A stretch of DNA of 64,000 bases from Gammaproteobacteria bacterium (GTDB lineage: Bacteria > Pseudomonadota > Gammaproteobacteria > HyVt-429): the NCBI GenBank assembly GCA_013152415.1, contig JAADGI010000015.1, positions 1 to 64,000 on the forward strand. The letters run 5' to 3'. Made by a program: the position numbers and the translations under genes. The number at the start of each line of letters is the position of its first letter. Within the stretch, counting starts at the first letter, position 1. Shown piece after piece: positions 26,918 to 36,927 of the stretch. The notes under the pieces were generated by a model. The model did not search any database and was not told the origin of the DNA. It saw nothing but the letters and a program-made list of their open reading frames with translations.

Positions 26918-29902
26918 ATGGCTCAGGCTTCAATCAATACGTTCATTAATGCCATGCGCAAAGAGTTTGCATCATGGATAAGCAAACTCAATGCGCTTAA
27001 TGATCACAGCCTACAGCGCCGTTATCTTTACGCTGCGGCACTCTTTGTTACCCTCATGGTGACCATTGCTATAACAGGCCAGCAAATTATTAAGGATGCC
27101 TCTGATCGTCACCTCCAAGGCATGCATCACAGCACCATGGTGTCGGATCAACTACGTGACCTACTTCTACGAACAAGCGATCTGGAGACAGCAATCCAGC
27201 GCTTCATCATTACACCTAACCCAAAAACGAGTTCTGCGGTCAAGCGGTCATCAGATCGGTTGGGGTCTACATTAGGCATCGTCCAAGATTCAAGTTGGGT
27301 CAAAGAACACAGCCAATTCAGCTCATCAATAAAGAGATTGGGTGAGCAGGCCACCCGACTACGCACTGATATTGACAGACTCATAGAAATGAGACGTGAC
27401 ATAGAAGAGTGGTTTCCTGCAATGCGTCTGATGATAGGAACGATGCAGCCCATCAGTGTCGAGTTTACCAGCGCCGCTGGCCTGGCCCTGGAAGAAGCCT
27501 ATGAGGAAATGGACGACCCAAAACAACAGGAAATCTACAGGGCCTTCTCCGCAATCCGTCACGGCTGGTTGCAACTTATTTCCGAGTACCGCCTCTATAT
27601 CGCCAACCGTTTTGGAGTATTTGTCGGTAATGTCAATGCTGGAATTGAGATTCGCACTAAAAATATTACTCTTTATCTAGAGAAAATCAGTCGCCTGTTA
27701 AATAAACTGGATGCGTTCAAACAAAGGGGGCAACTGCAGTTTGTCGGAGAAGTATCACTGGATGAAATGAAAGAACTGGCCCATCATTGGCAAGCGACCT
27801 ACATTGAAGTCGCCAAGATTATTAACTCAGAATACTGGAGAATGGATCTGGTAATCTTGCGACACAACATTGAACCACTTCTCACCAACCTGCGTACTGA
27901 TTTACTCGGCCTCCAACAAAAACTGGAAATAGGCATAAAATCTGAAGCCAAAAATCTATCCATAAACGCATCCCGCCTGTCCATGTGGCTGTGGATATTT
28001 TGTCTGGCAGGTATTCTGGCTACAATTGTAGGCCATTATCTATTTCGGCGTAGTGTACTCATACCACTAGCATCGATGTCGACTGCGCTTCGAGATGAAG
28101 CCTCCGATAAGAATGGCACTACTATACCGAAGACTAATGTCAGCGAGATTCAAGATATGGTATCAGCATTCGATACCATGCGTGAACAGGTACATATGCG
28201 CCAACAACGCCTCGAGATCATCCTCGATAACGCTGCTGAGGGCATTATTACCATCGATAAACACGGTACTATTGAAACATTTAACAATGCCGCTGAACAT
28301 CTTTTTGGCTATCGCCATCAGGATGTAATAGGAAAAAATATCTCCACACTCACCAAGACCCCCATTCGCAACCAACGTGATCTCATCACTCTTTATGATA
28401 AAAATGATGGTATCAATATTTTAGATAGAGAACTCGAAATGGAGGCACGCAGACAAGATGGCACCCTCTTTGTTGTCTCAGTCAAAGTCAGTGAAACCAT
28501 CATCCAAGGCAATAAGCTATTTACCGCCATAGTAGCCGATATCAGCGAACGCAAATCCATGATCGAGAATCTTCGCCGCATGGCTGAACGTGATGGTCTG
28601 ACTGGGTTATACAATAGAGAGTATTTCCAAACTGAATTACAACGAGTAGTGGAGAGGTGCCGAGACAATCACAGTCCAGGAGTCAGCCTGCTCTATGTAG
28701 ACCTGGATAACTTCAAATATGTTAATGACACCCAGGGCCATGCTGCGGGCGACAAGCTACTAATAGAAGTATCGGGCTTACTCAAAAATCGTGCCCGTAA
28801 AGGTGACCTGGTTGCCCGTTTTGGTGGAGATGAATTTATCGTGCTCTTATACGACACTAACCCCACCTTGGCATTCTCAGTGGCTGAATCTTTCCGTAAG
28901 CTTCTGGCAGACTATGTCTATGGACAGGGTGCGGAGCGTGTGGACGTGGGTTGCTCCATCGGCGTCACCAATATCAGCAAAGGCACTACCAGCGCAGACG
29001 ATGCCCTGTCCCAGGCCGATCTAGCCTGTCATTTAGCTAAGCGTAATGGCCGCAATCAAGTCTATCAATTTAATCCCGCAGACCAATCCAAGATGAATGA
29101 CATGACTCTGGATATGGGTTGGTCTCTGCGCATCAAGGATGCCATTGAACGTAATCGCTTTACCCTGATGTACCAACCCATCGTCAGCAACAAGGATGGC
29201 AAAGTTCACTCCTATGAAGTCTTATTGCGCATGTTGAACGATAATAACGACATCATTATGCCGTCAGGCTTCCTTCCCAGCGCGGAAAGGTTTGGCCTTG
29301 CCGAAGACATTGACCGTTGGGTTATCACCCACACCATCGAGGCGTTCATTAACAGTCATCACCTCTTGCCCGGCCTACGCCTGGCCATTAATTTATCGGC
29401 CAAGACACTCACCGATTTCAGTGTATGTGAATTGATTCATCAACAATTAAAGGAAAATCAGATTGACCCAGCAAGGCTGACTTTTGAAATTACCGAAACC
29501 GTCGCCATTGCCGACATGTCTGTGGCACGGAGCTTTCTTGCAATCTTAAAAGAACTGGGTTGTAGAACCGCCCTAGATGATTTTGGCTCTGGCTTCACCT
29601 CCTTCGCCTATCTGCGCGAATTACCGGTAGATGAACTCAAGATTGATGGCCGCTACATCAAAAACATTATCAACAACACTGTGGACCAAGCCATGGTCAA
29701 GGCCATGAATGAAGTGGCCCACACCCTGAACATGGTCACCATCGCGGAGTTTGTTGAAGACGAGGCCTGTCTCAATCTACTGCAGAAAATGGGCATCGAT
29801 TATTCACAGGGATACCACCTGGCCCAGCCCGACACCATGGAGGGCTGTATTGCAGCGGCCCATCGTCAAAATGAGCAAAAGAAAATCATGGTCTCGGGTT
29901 AA
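26918..29902 (+). CDS. membrane sensor with PAS, GGDEF and EAL domains
   Basis: A 994-residue c-di-GMP enzyme. Transmembrane helices at about 35-54 and 350-372 enclose a mostly helical periplasmic sensor of about 295 residues. Then follow a short HAMP-like linker, a PAS domain (about 425-545), a GGDEF domain (GGDEF 636-640, with an RKGD inhibitory site five residues before) and an EAL domain (EVL at 767-769, FEITET, DDFGSG 887-892). All catalytic residues appear present, so it could be bifunctional. The start ATG follows GGAAGG. The ligand is unknown. Confidence 0.9.
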   Translation: MAQASINTFINAMRKEFASWISKLNALNDHSLQRRYLYAAALFVTLMVTIAITGQQIIKDASDRHLQGMHHSTMVSDQLRDLLLRTSDLETAIQRFIITPNPKTSSAVKRSSDRLGSTLGIVQDSSWVKEHSQFSSSIKRLGEQATRLRTDIDRLIEMRRDIEEWFPAMRLMIGTMQPISVEFTSAAGLALEEAYEEMDDPKQQEIYRAFSAIRHGWLQLISEYRLYIANRFGVFVGNVNAGIEIRTKNITLYLEKISRLLNKLDAFKQRGQLQFVGEVSLDEMKELAHHWQATYIEVAKIINSEYWRMDLVILRHNIEPLLTNLRTDLLGLQQKLEIGIKSEAKNLSINASRLSMWLWIFCLAGILATIVGHYLFRRSVLIPLASMSTALRDEASDKNGTTIPKTNVSEIQDMVSAFDTMREQVHMRQQRLEIILDNAAEGIITIDKHGTIETFNNAAEHLFGYRHQDVIGKNISTLTKTPIRNQRDLITLYDKNDGINILDRELEMEARRQDGTLFVVSVKVSETIIQGNKLFTAIVADISERKSMIENLRRMAERDGLTGLYNREYFQTELQRVVERCRDNHSPGVSLLYVDLDNFKYVNDTQGHAAGDKLLIEVSGLLKNRARKGDLVARFGGDEFIVLLYDTNPTLAFSVAESFRKLLADYVYGQGAERVDVGCSIGVTNISKGTTSADDALSQADLACHLAKRNGRNQVYQFNPADQSKMNDMTLDMGWSLRIKDAIERNRFTLMYQPIVSNKDGKVHSYEVLLRMLNDNNDIIMPSGFLPSAERFGLAEDIDRWVITHTIEAFINSHHLLPGLRLAINLSAKTLTDFSVCELIHQQLKENQIDPARLTFEITETVAIADMSVARSFLAILKELGCRTALDDFGSGFTSFAYLRELPVDELKIDGRYIKNIINNTVDQAMVKAMNEVAHTLNMVTIAEFVEDEACLNLLQKMGIDYSQGYHLAQPDTMEGCIAAAHRQNEQKKIMVSG

Positions 29903-29962
29903 GGTCCACCCTGGTATGCCAAATTTACAGCCTGGATTTTGGCCTAACACCACCCCTTCTTC

Positions 29963-30436
29963 TTATTTTTTCCAGTCCCCCGACTGACCACCCGATTTTT
30001 CCACCAGGCCAACCCCCTCCATGACCATACCTCGATCTACCGCTTTGCACATATCATAGACCGTCAAAAGTGCAATCTGAACCGCAGTCAACGCCTCCAT
30101 CTCCACACCGGTACGGCCTTGGGTGACCACGGTCACGCGGCAACATACACCCGCCGGATCATTTTCAAGACTGAACACCAGGTCCACGCTGTCCAGATTC
30201 AAGGGATGGCATAAGGGAATCAGGTCGGCAGTTTTCTTTGCCGCCATAATCCCGGCAATGCGGGCCACACCCAACACATCACCCTTCTTATGAGCACTAT
30301 CACGGATCATGGCAAGGGTATCTGGGCGCATACAAATCATGCCCTCGGCTACTGCCTTACGCTGAGTCATTGCCTTGTCAGCCACATTCACCATCTGGGC
30401 ATCACCGGCAGCATTGAAATGGCTAAGCTTACTCAT
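29963..30436 (-). CDS. moaC: cyclic pyranopterin monophosphate synthase
   Basis: Second step of molybdopterin synthesis: converts the MoaA product to cPMP. From the ATG at 30436 the protein is 157 residues and starts [18 protein letters not shown]. Key family segments are [26 protein letters not shown] and [10 protein letters not shown], all near-invariant. It overlaps the end of moaB by 8 bp, so the two are translationally coupled. Confidence 0.95.
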   Translation of the reverse strand: MSKLSHFNAAGDAQMVNVADKAMTQRKAVAEGMICMRPDTLAMIRDSAHKKGDVLGVARIAGIMAAKKTADLIPLCHPLNLDSVDLVFSLENDPAGVCCRVTVVTQGRTGVEMEALTAVQIALLTVYDMCKAVDRGMVMEGVGLVEKSGGQSGDWKK

Positions 30437-30953
30437 GGCGAATACGTGGCAACAGCTCGGTAAGATTGCAAGGCCTATGTGTAGCATCGAGTTGCTGAAT
30501 GATAATCTTGTCCATAGCTAACTCACAAGCACCCGTGGACCCCGGCAGCAGAAAAATCAAGGTCCCATCGGCGATCCCAGCTTCGGCGCGAGACTGGATA
30601 GTCGAAGTCCCTATGTCGTCATAGGACAGCATTCGAAATAACTCACCAAAACCTGGGATGGGCTTGGTAATCAAGCCATGAACCGCCTCGGGAGTCACAT
30701 CCCGTTGAGTCAGTCCAGTCCCCCCGGTGGTGATGATAACGTCAATAATGGGATCCTTTATCCAACGCTCAAACAAAGCCCGTATCTGGGCACACTCATC
30801 ACGCTGTATTTTACGCTCCGCAATCCGATGGCCAGCCTGCTCCAGTCTCTGCACAAGCAAATTACCCGATGTGTCGCTTTCAACACTACGGGTATCAGAC
30901 ACGGTTAACACAGTGGCATTGAGAACAACAAAAGGCATGGATTTTTTGACCAC
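30429..30953 (-). CDS. moaB: molybdenum cofactor biosynthesis protein MoaB
   Basis: A MoaB/MogA family adenylyltransferase-like protein that prepares molybdopterin for metal insertion. The 174-residue sequence has TVLTVSDTR, the [16 protein letters not shown] motif and [13 protein letters not shown]. The length matches MoaB. M6 ([10 protein letters not shown]) is an alternative start. First gene of a moaBC pair; no moaA, moaD or moaE is in the window. Confidence 0.92.
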   Translation of the reverse strand: MVKKSMPFVVLNATVLTVSDTRSVESDTSGNLLVQRLEQAGHRIAERKIQRDECAQIRALFERWIKDPIIDVIITTGGTGLTQRDVTPEAVHGLITKPIPGFGELFRMLSYDDIGTSTIQSRAEAGIADGTLIFLLPGSTGACELAMDKIIIQQLDATHRPCNLTELLPRIRHE

Positions 30954-31048
30954 GGATAGAACTCCTGAAAATCACTATCTTTAGTATCTAACCTATTGTA
31001 GTACGATCTGCTCACAAACACTAAAATCAGCACCGAGAACTAAATTAC

Positions 31049-31289
31049 GGCTCTACAGGAAAATTTGTGGGTAATGATGGGGCTCATGTATTCGTAACTT
31101 ATTGATGCTATATTGACTTTTGGAGAAGGCAAGGAAATACTTTTTACGCATCATTTTGTAAGGGTCTTGAATAGGCCTTACAAAATTTGGCGAAGTATTC
31201 ATCATGGACGAAACTACAACGAAGTACCCCCTCTCCCTCCGGGAGAGGGGGCTAGGGTCAGATCTACCCACAAATTTTCCTGTAGAGCC
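31049..31289. mobile_element. 241-bp MITE with perfect 25-bp ends and 8-bp target duplication
   Basis: Terminal inverted repeats 31049-31073 and 31265-31289 are perfect over 25 bp and begin GGCTCTACAGG. They are flanked by an 8-bp direct repeat TAAATTAC (31041-31048 and 31290-31297). Inside are a second palindrome around ATTTTGTAAGG/CCTTACAAAAT and a CCCTCTCCCTCCGGGAGAGGG hairpin. There is no transposase. The GG start and AT-rich 8-bp duplication resemble ISL3-family insertion; this is inference. Confidence 0.9.
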
Positions 31290-31297
31290 TAAATTAC

Positions 31298-31742
31298 TAA
31301 TGGGTTCATGGTGACCCAACACCCTTTAATCAGCGGGTACTACCATCTAGCATCACTGCTTTCCCGTTAACAAAATCTTGTTGCCGCGCAACCGCACCAA
31401 TATACAGGTGCATAACACCATTGCTGCTATTGGAGACATGAAATTTTAACCGCCTCTCTCGTCATTCCGGCGAAAGAGGCTGTGTGAAAAGTCATCGTCA
31501 CTCCGGTGAAGGCCGGAGCCCAGATAAAATATACCAATAAAATAAAAGGATCATGGATACCGGAACAAGTCCGACATAACAATGTGGGGTTAACGGGACA
31601 GCACTGATCTAACATACAAAGACATATTGACCACATTCCACTGAGGAAAGTGGTTTTGGGTAACTTTTTCCTTAGCCAATCAAGACCTATAAAATAGACA
31701 CTAACATAGCCGGTCCTTTCACAAAGGACACTATCGGACCAT
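31298..31742. other. intergenic region with REP-like words
   Basis: 445 bp to the right of the MITE. It contains CGTCATTCCGGCGAAAG (about 31459) and CGTCACTCCGGTGAAGGCCGGAG (about 31498-31519), the second being a small hairpin of a common REP type. I see no gene. Confidence 0.5.
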
Positions 31743-33002
31743 TCATATATTCATGCAAACTTTATTCCTTCCAGAGTTTTTAGCCCGGTAGAGTTCATTA
31801 TCAGCTATTGAAATAGTTTTTTCTAAACTCTCAATTTTATTTTTTATATGGGCAATGCCAATACTCACCGTTAGCTTGATAGTGTCGTTGCCAGCTTTAA
31901 TATCCGTATCCTCAATAACAAGCCTGACTCGTTCAGCAACCACCCTAGATCGGCGCACATCCTGATCAAACAATGCAACGATAAATTCTTCCCCACCATA
32001 TCTGCAAAAAATATCATTTTCTCTAAAAATACTAGAAATAATACTGGCGGTCTCTTTTAGAACTTCATCGCCTATCTGATGCCCATAGACATCATTGATT
32101 TTCTTAAAGTAATCAATGTCTATTAGCATCAATGATAATTCTTTATGGCCATCAACCTCAATTCTTGTGGCGAATAATTCTTCAAACGCCCTTCTATTAT
32201 ATAATCCTGTTAGAGGATCTTTTGATGCCTTATTTTCCAGTTCGCTGGTTCGCGTATTTACTTTTTCAGTCATATCATTAAATGCCTGACTGAGTTCTCG
32301 CAGCTCTCGTGAAGTGGGTATATTGGATGTTTTATAAAAACCATCGCCCGAAAATTTTCGAGTTAGTATTGTAAGATTTCTAATTGGCTTAGCAATCTTC
32401 GAATTGAAAAAATAAATAATCCAAATAATGAAGGTTAATTCAGTACCGAGAAAGAATAAAAGATTGTTAATTTCATTCTGAATCTCAATATCCAGGCGCC
32501 TCTCAAACTTTTTAGCCAAAACATCAAGAAAAGAAGCTGATTGCGGCGCAAATTTTACATAGGATAGATAGTATTGCTCTGCATTCTTCTCATTGTACTT
32601 AAGTATCAAAGGATACATATTGCTTTTCCATAAGTGCTTTAACGTACTTACAATTTCGATGTCATCATCGGACAGATACAGCTTTGCTAAGAAACTAATT
32701 TTATCTAGAAAATTATCATAGTTGTCAGCTTCCTGGAGAAGAATATAACGACGGTATGGTTTTTTCTCTCCAACCTCGAGGTATTGACGATAATGATGAG
32801 ACAACAATAGAACCCGCATCCTTTGCAAGGATATTTCTTTATTTATACCGGCAAGGGCTTTTGTTTTATTGGCGGAGGAAATGCCAAAGGCTATTTGTAT
32901 AACGAAAAGAATACTCAGTACTGCAACTACTGTCACAATCCTGGATAAAATAGTTTCTGAGAAATCACGGCCTAACTTCATGATTACTCTATTTCTAAGC
33001 AA
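31743..33002 (-). CDS. membrane-bound diguanylate cyclase (HAMP-GGDEF)
   Basis: 419 residues. Transmembrane helix at about 19-41, periplasmic sensor to about 185, second helix about 186-206, HAMP-like linker, then GGDEF. The signature is GGEEF, preceded at the right distance by the RxxD inhibitory site (REND). There is no EAL domain, so it should only make c-di-GMP. The coding sequence is much more AT-rich than its neighbours (many AAA/ATA/TTA codons) and it lies next to the MITE, which suggests horizontal acquisition. M8 is an alternative start. Confidence 0.88.
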   Translation of the reverse strand: MLRNRVIMKLGRDFSETILSRIVTVVAVLSILFVIQIAFGISSANKTKALAGINKEISLQRMRVLLLSHHYRQYLEVGEKKPYRRYILLQEADNYDNFLDKISFLAKLYLSDDDIEIVSTLKHLWKSNMYPLILKYNEKNAEQYYLSYVKFAPQSASFLDVLAKKFERRLDIEIQNEINNLLFFLGTELTFIIWIIYFFNSKIAKPIRNLTILTRKFSGDGFYKTSNIPTSRELRELSQAFNDMTEKVNTRTSELENKASKDPLTGLYNRRAFEELFATRIEVDGHKELSLMLIDIDYFKKINDVYGHQIGDEVLKETASIISSIFRENDIFCRYGGEEFIVALFDQDVRRSRVVAERVRLVIEDTDIKAGNDTIKLTVSIGIAHIKNKIESLEKTISIADNELYRAKNSGRNKVCMNI

Positions 33003-33066
33003 TCTATACTACGGCAACAATATAAGTGAAGGAAATATCTGATGGATATCGCCCATAGCAATTTTT

Positions 33067-33438
33067 TCATAACAGACCAAAATCTGCTTGACGTGTCAGA
33101 GCAACAGAGACGATGTAAAAAAATGCTGCGTTGGCCCCCAACCAGGCAACCACTCGCACACTCTTGCTCGACCCACGCAAACTGATGATACCAAGTAAAA
33201 TATAGGCCACTAGGCCCACCACCTTGGCGCTAAGCCAATCATCCACTACAGGATATTGTTCTATCTTAAGCATCAGCCCAACAGCACTCAGCAACAACAC
33301 TGTATCTATTATATGAGGGGCTATTTTCACCCACCTGAGCTGTAAATACCTGGACCCCACAAACATCCACACCCCACGCAGATTAAAACCCACAATGGTG
33401 ATAACGGCACAGCTAATATGGATAGCGAGCAATAACAA
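33067..33438 (-). CDS. SirB-like small membrane protein
   Basis: 123 residues, four predicted transmembrane helices (about 3-20, 38-58, 70-90, 98-117), with the SirB pattern of HISCAVITIVGFNLRGVWM and KIAPHIIDTVLLLSAVGLM. The TTG start directly abuts the stop of the heme A synthase gene, so expression is coupled. The SirB family name comes from an early Salmonella invasion phenotype. The context suggests a respiratory or heme-linked membrane role instead. Confidence 0.8.
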   Translation of the reverse strand: MLLLAIHISCAVITIVGFNLRGVWMFVGSRYLQLRWVKIAPHIIDTVLLLSAVGLMLKIEQYPVVDDWLSAKVVGLVAYILLGIISLRGSSKSVRVVAWLGANAAFFYIVSVALTRQADFGLL

Positions 33439-34497
33439 CTATCGATATGTCCACAAGGCGTGATTAACTACCAGAGCACTGGTAAACAACAATAATGCAC
33501 TCGCCTGATGAGCGGCTCCAAGTGATACTGGCACCGCCCACAACAGGGTCAATACACCCAAGCTGAACTGTACTACCACCATAAGCAACAAAATGTGTAT
33601 CACAATACGGACTCGGGGAGATAACAAAAACCGCTTGGCATAAACCCATAGACTCAACACCATTACGAGCACGATTCCACCCAACCAACGGTGGTTAAAC
33701 TGCACCGTGGCCACATTATCAAACAAGTTTCGCCACCCAGGCTGCAGGGCCATATACCCTTCAGGAACCCATTGGCCATTCATCAACGGGTAGCTATTGA
33801 ATACATGGCCCGCCTTGGTGCCCGCCACAAAGCCTCCGGCCACCACCGTTACCAGAATCACGGCAGTCACAATCATACTAAACCGCAACAGACCAGGAAT
33901 ATTCTGGCCACCAGATTGTTCTCGTTTTGGGAATAACAGCCCCAGGGCCACCCACAATATGTAGGCATAAATAATAAAGGCGGCCATCAAATGGGCGGTC
34001 AGGCGATATTGACTCACATGGGGGTTATCCACCAAACCACTTTTTACCATATACCAACCCAACACACCCTGCATCCCCCCCAAAACAAACATGGTGATGG
34101 TCTTGGGGATGAGAGGACCACGTATATAGCCACGATACAAAAAATACAGAAGTGGCAACAAAAACACGATGCCAATCAAGCGCCCCAATAAACGGTGCGA
34201 ATACTCCATCCAATAAATAGATTTGAACTCATCGAGACTCATACCATGGTTAATCTTTTTATATTCAGGAAACGACTGATACCTTTTAAAAGCCTTTTGC
34301 CATTGAGGCTGACTCAGAGGGGGTACCACACCCTTCACCGGATGCCAATCCACCATGGAAAGCCCGGAACGGGTCAAGCGTGTCACCCCACCCAGCACCA
34401 CCATGGTAAAGATCAATACGCAACACAACAGCAACCAAGCTACAATCTGGCGCTGAGCGTGTGCCGGTAGATCAACAATCTGTTTAGACATATTCAC
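33439..34497 (-). CDS. ctaA: heme A synthase (COX15/CtaA)
   Basis: Membrane enzyme that oxidises the C8 methyl group of heme O to give heme A for aa3-type oxidases. The 352-residue protein has about eight transmembrane helices and the conserved heme-ligand regions: EYSHRLLGR, YRLTAHLMAA, QFNHRWLGG and GAAHQASALLLF. It carries the proteobacterial type insert (WHPVKGVVPPL). A downstream SirB-like gene is coupled; ctaB and the oxidase subunits are not in this window. Confidence 0.93.
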   Translation of the reverse strand: MNMSKQIVDLPAHAQRQIVAWLLLCCVLIFTMVVLGGVTRLTRSGLSMVDWHPVKGVVPPLSQPQWQKAFKRYQSFPEYKKINHGMSLDEFKSIYWMEYSHRLLGRLIGIVFLLPLLYFLYRGYIRGPLIPKTITMFVLGGMQGVLGWYMVKSGLVDNPHVSQYRLTAHLMAAFIIYAYILWVALGLLFPKREQSGGQNIPGLLRFSMIVTAVILVTVVAGGFVAGTKAGHVFNSYPLMNGQWVPEGYMALQPGWRNLFDNVATVQFNHRWLGGIVLVMVLSLWVYAKRFLLSPRVRIVIHILLLMVVVQFSLGVLTLLWAVPVSLGAAHQASALLLFTSALVVNHALWTYR

Positions 34498-34593
34498 CCC
34501 TTAATTCTGATTCAAACCTTATCGTTAACAAAACACATCAACAACAAAACATCCTGCTACGCTTTTATTTCGATTGACACACACTACACAACT

Positions 34594-36039
34594 TTAGAGA
34601 TCATAGACCCAGTTAAGTAACGCATCCTGTAGGCGTTCACCGCCGTAGCGTTGCGCGGTATAATGGTTGTGTAAAATCACCACGACGTATCGCTTCCCCG
34701 AGCGGCTCAGCACATATCCGGCCATGCTGCGCACATCATCCAGCAGACCTGTCTTGATGTGCATCCTGCCACCGAGTGGAGATTTTAAAAACCGCTTGCG
34801 CAAGGTCCCATCCACCGCCGCCACTGAAAGAGAGGACATGTACTCAGGCATATAGGGATGAGCATAAGCCAACATCAAAAGCTGGCCCAATTGATTTGCG
34901 GTTAAACGACTGCGCCGCGACAAGCCAGCACCATTGTCTATAACAGTGCCCTTTGCGTTAAGCCCATGATCCTTTAGCCATTGCCGAACAACCTGTTGGG
35001 CCTTAAACCGGGTACCGGGCGCCTCCAACTTTTGGGCTCCCAGGGTCAGAAATATCTGACGCGCCATAACATTATTACTGTACTTGTTCATGCCCCGCAA
35101 CACCTCGGCCAAAGGACGGGATTGATACAGACCAATACGCTGGGCCTGCTCAGGCACCCGCCCCTGGCGAAACTGACCCTCGAATTGACCACCCTGCTCA
35201 ATCCACAGCGACTTGAATACACCATATATATAGTCATCCGCACCAGAGACCACCCGATAGAGAGCATTTTCACCACATTGACGTGGGTAACGTCCGCTAA
35301 AATTCACTTGATCGCGGTTAGCCACGCGACTGATACGCATACCAATTCGACGCCCCCAACTACGACAACTCCCCCCTGCCAGGCGTATATTGCTTTTCAC
35401 ATCCAATCTATGGGGCATCGGGTCGGCCACAACATGCACGTAACCGTCATCTGATCTGGGAATCAAACGAAAGCGAATCGCCTGATAATTCAACAACAAG
35501 GCTGCGGGAGAGGTGTTGTAGGCCCGATGGGGACGGCCATCAAACTGTGCCGGGTCCTCCACCTCTGGCGCCAGATAGCTATTATCTATGACCAAATCAC
35601 CACGAATACGCTGCAGCCCCGCTTGGCGCAGGTCGTGCAAGAATCGCCAGAAATATTCATTGAGTAGATAAGGGTCGCCATAGCCCTTTATGTAAAGGTC
35701 CCCATCCAACTCGCCGTCTACGATATCCACTGTCGACCAGGCCTCGGTAGACCATTGATAGGCCGGACCCAAAGTATCTAAGGCCACAAAGCTGGTCAGC
35801 AACTTCATGGTGGAAGCTGGGTTACGCGGCTTATGGGGGAGATGGGTGAGTACAGGGGCAGGTGCATCCACTGCTTGCACAAAGATACTAACTGTGTTTT
35901 TTGGAATATTGTACCGATTAAGCACCTGAACCAAGGATGGGGGTAACGTACTATCAGCCACTACCAAGGGGGTACCCAACAGGGTCAGCACAAGGCCCAC
36001 CAAAAGCCGGTGGCCTGAAATGATCAATCTACGGCGCAT
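34594..36039 (-). CDS. dacB: D-alanyl-D-alanine carboxypeptidase/endopeptidase, PBP4 type
   Basis: Periplasmic class C penicillin-binding protein that trims peptidoglycan stem peptides and cross-links. Signal peptide about 1-28 (ending VVADS). The catalytic motifs are present: S76-x-x-K79 (ASTMK), SNN in NKYSNNVMA, and KTG near residue 430 (MHIKTGLLDDV). The 481-residue length and the long insert between SxxK and SxN are typical of DacB. Confidence 0.94.
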   Translation of the reverse strand: MRRRLIISGHRLLVGLVLTLLGTPLVVADSTLPPSLVQVLNRYNIPKNTVSIFVQAVDAPAPVLTHLPHKPRNPASTMKLLTSFVALDTLGPAYQWSTEAWSTVDIVDGELDGDLYIKGYGDPYLLNEYFWRFLHDLRQAGLQRIRGDLVIDNSYLAPEVEDPAQFDGRPHRAYNTSPAALLLNYQAIRFRLIPRSDDGYVHVVADPMPHRLDVKSNIRLAGGSCRSWGRRIGMRISRVANRDQVNFSGRYPRQCGENALYRVVSGADDYIYGVFKSLWIEQGGQFEGQFRQGRVPEQAQRIGLYQSRPLAEVLRGMNKYSNNVMARQIFLTLGAQKLEAPGTRFKAQQVVRQWLKDHGLNAKGTVIDNGAGLSRRSRLTANQLGQLLMLAYAHPYMPEYMSSLSVAAVDGTLRKRFLKSPLGGRMHIKTGLLDDVRSMAGYVLSRSGKRYVVVILHNHYTAQRYGGERLQDALLNWVYDL

Positions 36040-36169
36040 GTGAGTTATGTGGGTTGGGCAACATGAAATAATTGCGACTATCCACCGCCTGGGGGCACGG
36101 GTTTATGGGCTCTCTATCGGGGACTCTAATATATAACGTTTCTATATAACGTTTCGAAAAATGGCTAAA

Positions 36170-36595
36170 TTAGCTTGCCTGCTCGAAGGACTGGCTGGAC
36201 TGCTCCTCTTCTCCGGTCTGCTGCTCGGGTTGGGGCAAAAAACTCGGGGTTGGAACTGATTCAGCTTGTAAGGCCGCACTAAAGCCATCCACTTTAATAG
36301 CATAGCGGCAAAGACGATCAAACCCATTACCTTCACCTATGATAGCGTTAATCTCGTTAATGTATTTTTCACGTCGACTCGCCATCACCTCGTCAGCAAT
36401 ACCATGCTTGATTTCAGAAAGCTTGTCGCATTCCACGGTCAGGCAGTGACGATACCTACCAAGAATCTTGGCGACATGCCCGGCAGCATCAAAATTAGTC
36501 TGTCCGACCTCCACCGCCCACCGGGATGCCAATTCACTCAAGGGCAAAAATCGCCGATACCTTCGTTTCATTATGGCCTGCTCTGCTTCGCTCAT
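36170..36595 (-). CDS. hypothetical cytoplasmic protein
   Basis: 141 residues, no signal peptide or membrane segment. The N-terminal 95 residues look helical (YRRFLPLSELASRW, DKLSEIKHGIADEV). The C-terminus is a low-complexity tail rich in Glu, Gln and Ser. A GGAG lies about 11 nt before the ATG. No family recognised. It is flanked on one side by dacB and on the other by the inverted repeat at 36626-36710. Confidence 0.55.
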   Translation of the reverse strand: MSEAEQAIMKRRYRRFLPLSELASRWAVEVGQTNFDAAGHVAKILGRYRHCLTVECDKLSEIKHGIADEVMASRREKYINEINAIIGEGNGFDRLCRYAIKVDGFSAALQAESVPTPSFLPQPEQQTGEEEQSSQSFEQAS

Positions 36596-36625
36596 CCCGT
36601 CAATCTGCTCCTACGTAGATCAATA

Positions 36626-36710
36626 AAAATGGGGCCAGAGTCGATTTTTCAGGGCTATTGCCCAGACTTCCATGATAGTGCGGCAAAAACATCGACTCTG
36701 GCCCCATTTT
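36626..36710. repeat. REPIN-like inverted repeat
   Basis: Two 20-bp perfect reverse-complementary arms (36626-36645 and 36691-36710) with the word GGGGCCAGAGTCGAT, 45 bp apart. The same GGGGTCAGAGCC-type word forms the pair at 61762-61830. Such repeats are moved by RAYT transposases; a RAYT remnant is at 60316-60492. Confidence 0.8.
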
Positions 36711-36927
36711 TTGGCTGCCCAACAGGCTTACAGTGTACCGTAAGTAGATGAGAGAGTTAATCCAAAATGAAAATCGGTCTTGAACCACCAAATTCTTCAA
36801 ATTCGGGTATATCAAATAACAGCTCATTATACCTGGCGTACCTTGGCGATTAACTGGAAATCAATCAAAGTGCCATTAACCTTACCGATCCGATGGATAC
36901 CGGGCCAAAATCCGACCTGCGCAACCA

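Noticed and set aside
31222-31250. CCCTCTCCCTCCGGGAGAGGG as a terminator
   Set aside because: There is no T-run on either side, and the word recurs near 47610-47740 as part of a dispersed repeat.
31053-31322. 89-codon frame across the MITE
   Set aside because: It runs through both terminal repeats and a REP hairpin and has no ribosome-binding site.
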